From assembly GCF_004344915.1 (NCBI RefSeq), contig NZ_SKFG01000012.1:1-64000 (forward strand): a DNA stretch of 64,000 bases, in the 5' to 3' direction. The translations under genes were made by a program, and so were the position numbers. Source of the DNA: Paenibacillus albiflavus (GTDB lineage: Bacteria; Bacillota; Bacilli; Paenibacillales; NBRC-103111). Positions 62,384-64,000 of the stretch are shown in pieces (position 1 is the first letter of the stretch; every line of letters begins with the position of its first letter). The notes beneath the pieces are model-generated. The model saw only the letters and a list, made by a program, of their open reading frames with translations, had not been told where the DNA came from and made no database searches.

Positions 62384-62674
62384 TTATTTATCTGTTCGTT
62401 TGAAAATAACATCATACATTTGATTTCCATGCAGCAAAGATCGCTTCACACGTGAGATTGTCGCCGTGCTCGCTTTGGCTTCTGCTTCAATGTCACTATA
62501 AGTATGTTGGTTATATAACATTTTCGCGACTAGATATCGTTGTGACACGGTCTTGACTTCATTTACCGTACATAAGTCGTCAAAGAAGGCATAACATTCT
62601 TCCACGCTTTTAAGCGCTAAAATACCCTCGAAAAAATCATCTAAAGATTTGCCTCGCAGCTCATTTATTAGCAT
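62384..62674 (-). CDS. yerC: YerC/YecD family TrpR-like protein
   Basis: A 96-aa DNA-binding protein of the TrpR superfamily. LALKSVEECYAFFDDLCTVNEV and the HTH TYSDIEAEAKASTATISRVKRSL are characteristic. It is probably a repressor of unknown regulon. AAGGGGG lies before the ATG. It is transcribed toward ydcC, 108 bp apart. Confidence 0.93.
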   Translation of the reverse strand: MLINELRGKSLDDFFEGILALKSVEECYAFFDDLCTVNEVKTVSQRYLVAKMLYNQHTYSDIEAEAKASTATISRVKRSLLHGNQMYDVIFKRTDK

Positions 62675-62778
62675 ATGTTACCCCCTTGCGTACTCTGAAA
62701 GCGTTTCAGTATGTAACATATTATAGCATTATTTACATTTATAATCACATAAACAATTAATAATATACAAAAATTTAC

Positions 62779-62811
62779 AGAAAAAAGCCGGCTAGCTACC
62801 AGCTTTTTTCC
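62779..62811 (-). terminator. Terminator overlapping the nhaC stop
   Basis: AAAAAAGCTGG / CCGGCTTTTTT stem on the reverse strand, with its left arm inside the last codons of the antiporter. Confidence 0.9.
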
Positions 62812-64000
62812 TGTAGTCCACTTTCTTGTTCATGAATCCCATCAAAATATTAATAACTGGTGATGCTAAGCAAAATATAGCGAAAGGTAAATATTCCAAT
62901 GTGGATACGCCTAACGTTCCTGTAATGAATACACCGCTGACACCCCAAGGGATTAGCGCATTGAACGCCGCACCTGCATTAGCCAATATTCTTGATAATT
63001 CTTTACGGGGTAAGTGAATCTCATCGTATTGGGACTTGAACGCTTCTCCCGGCAATATAATGGATAAATATTGTTCACCAAGAAGCAGGTTAATGCCCAT
63101 GGAACTTAACGCTGTCATTAAGATGAGTTTTCCTTTCGTACTTACGAAAGCAGTTACCCTCGAAATTAATGTCTTGATTATTTTTAGTTCAACGAGCAAT
63201 CCGCCTAGCGCGAGCGCCAACAGAATCAAGGAAACAGACCACATCATGCTCTGAATTCCACCGCGGGATAAAAGCTTGTCCACACTGTCTACTCCTGTTT
63301 GCGATACATATCCGTCCTGCATTAGATTGGATATATCAAGAAACTTCGTATGAGGTTGATAAACATAAAGAACACCGATCGTAAACGCTATACTTAACAA
63401 TAAAGTTGGGATTGCAGGTATTCTCCTCCATGCACATAGAAAGAGCACCAACACTGGAATTAATGTAACTATAGAAACGGTAAAACCGCTATTGAGGGTA
63501 TTCACTAGTTCATTGATTTCTTCCCCTGTGGACAGGACCTTAGAGCTTCCCGCGACCCCAAAAAATAGGAGTGAAATAATAAAGGCTGGAATGACAACCC
63601 ACAGTATATAGCGGATATGATCAAACAATTCAACCTCGGCAATAGCTGAAGCCAGGTTCGTGGTATCTGATAACGGAGAGACATTGTTCCCTAGAAAGGC
63701 GCCTGAAATGATGGCTCCTGTAACGATAGCGGGAGGATAGCCCATAATCTGCCCCATACCGAAGAAAGCGATGCCTACTGTCGATATCGTCGTAAAGGAG
63801 CTGCCTACTGTGATCCCTACAACTGCACAAATGACAAAAACCGAAGGTAAAAAAAACTTCGCAGATAATATACTGAATCCATACACCATAATCGTCGGAA
63901 TCGTACCAGCAGCAATCCAGACGCTTATTAATGCGCCGATAAGCATAAATATTAGAATAGGTATTAACCCCGGCGATATCCCGTTCTGGATTCCTTTATG
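62792..64000 (-). CDS. nhaC: NhaC family Na+/H+ antiporter, C-terminal part (runs off the window)
   Basis: At least 403 codons are open to the right edge, so the N-terminus is missing here. It has about 10 hydrophobic segments. The core motifs are GISPGLIPILIFMLIGALIS, FGMGQIMGYPPAIVTGAIISGAFLGNNVSPLSDTTNLA and LLGEQYLSIILPGEAF, all typical NhaC. It exchanges Na+ for H+, or malate/lactate in some relatives. The first internal ATG in the window (63946) is not the start, since conserved sequence precedes it. Confidence 0.93.
   Translation of the reverse strand, partial: HKGIQNGISPGLIPILIFMLIGALISVWIAAGTIPTIMVYGFSILSAKFFLPSVFVICAVVGITVGSSFTTISTVGIAFFGMGQIMGYPPAIVTGAIISGAFLGNNVSPLSDTTNLASAIAEVELFDHIRYILWVVIPAFIISLLFFGVAGSSKVLSTGEEINELVNTLNSGFTVSIVTLIPVLVLFLCAWRRIPAIPTLLLSIAFTIGVLYVYQPHTKFLDISNLMQDGYVSQTGVDSVDKLLSRGGIQSMMWSVSLILLALALGGLLVELKIIKTLISRVTAFVSTKGKLILMTALSSMGINLLLGEQYLSIILPGEAFKSQYDEIHLPRKELSRILANAGAAFNALIPWGVSGVFITGTLGVSTLEYLPFAIFCLASPVINILMGFMNKKVDYRKKAGS

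Noticed and set aside
1-64000. CRISPR array or rRNA operon
   Set aside because: No regularly spaced 25-40-bp repeats and no rRNA-like sequence were seen; the repeats found are dispersed.

Overview
The window reads as a chromosomal segment of a low-to-moderate GC, endospore-forming Firmicute, most like Paenibacillus or a close relative. The reasons are the cmpA/tex/sprL and yerC/ydcC/alr/ndoAI/ndoA neighbourhood, YjcZ-type spore peptides, a YesM/YesN-type two-component system beside a sugar ABC transporter without its own ATPase, an L-box riboswitch, and strong AGGAGG-type ribosome binding sites with frequent TTG/GTG starts.

0-2.7 kb: the broken left edge of an IS3-type element, a thiol peroxidase and a MATE pump. 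2.7-21.8 kb: a large catabolic block. prpC-prpD-prpB (methylcitrate cycle) are followed by mmsA and ald, a PucR-type regulator, a long reverse-strand operon for reductive pyrimidine breakdown (hyuC-like amidase, nitrilase-type beta-ureidopropionase, preT, preA, hydA, a 72-aa ORF), a class III aminotransferase and an NCS1 permease. Together they could take uracil to acetyl-CoA and thymine through methylmalonate semialdehyde and propionyl-CoA to pyruvate. A 17-bp palindrome (TTTTAC-N5-GTAAAA type) lies about 39 bp upstream of the -10 box at three promoters of this block and is the best candidate operator.

21.9-35 kb: an LpdD-like protein, an AI-2E family membrane protein, a chemoreceptor, and a carbohydrate locus (histidine kinase, AraC-type response regulator, two permeases, binding lipoprotein, large membrane-anchored glycosidase-like protein). 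35-39 kb: small and hypothetical proteins, including a tandem pair of micro-paralogues. 39.2-48.2 kb: two closely related APH-fold kinase genes in direct orientation bracket a regulator/ABC/kinase module and a carboxy(nor)spermidine dehydrogenase-decarboxylase pair; that pair is preceded by about 450 nt of hairpin-rich leader ending in an intrinsic terminator, an orphan riboswitch candidate. 48.3-50.8 kb: an APC permease and an isochorismatase-like hydrolase under a lysine riboswitch.

52.2-54.7 kb is a decayed element in a tRNA-Leu gene: a 31-bp duplication of the tRNA 3' end brackets an integrase C-terminus, a methyltransferase remnant, a frameshifted SHOCT gene and duplicated YjcZ peptides. 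It abuts a cluster of five tRNAs (Leu, Lys, Glu, Ser, Asn). 55.4-64 kb is conserved housekeeping: sprL, cmpA, tex, the ndoAI-ndoA toxin-antitoxin pair, alr, ydcC, yerC and a partial nhaC. A roughly 90-nt double-hairpin repeat occurs four times across the window, always between genes.
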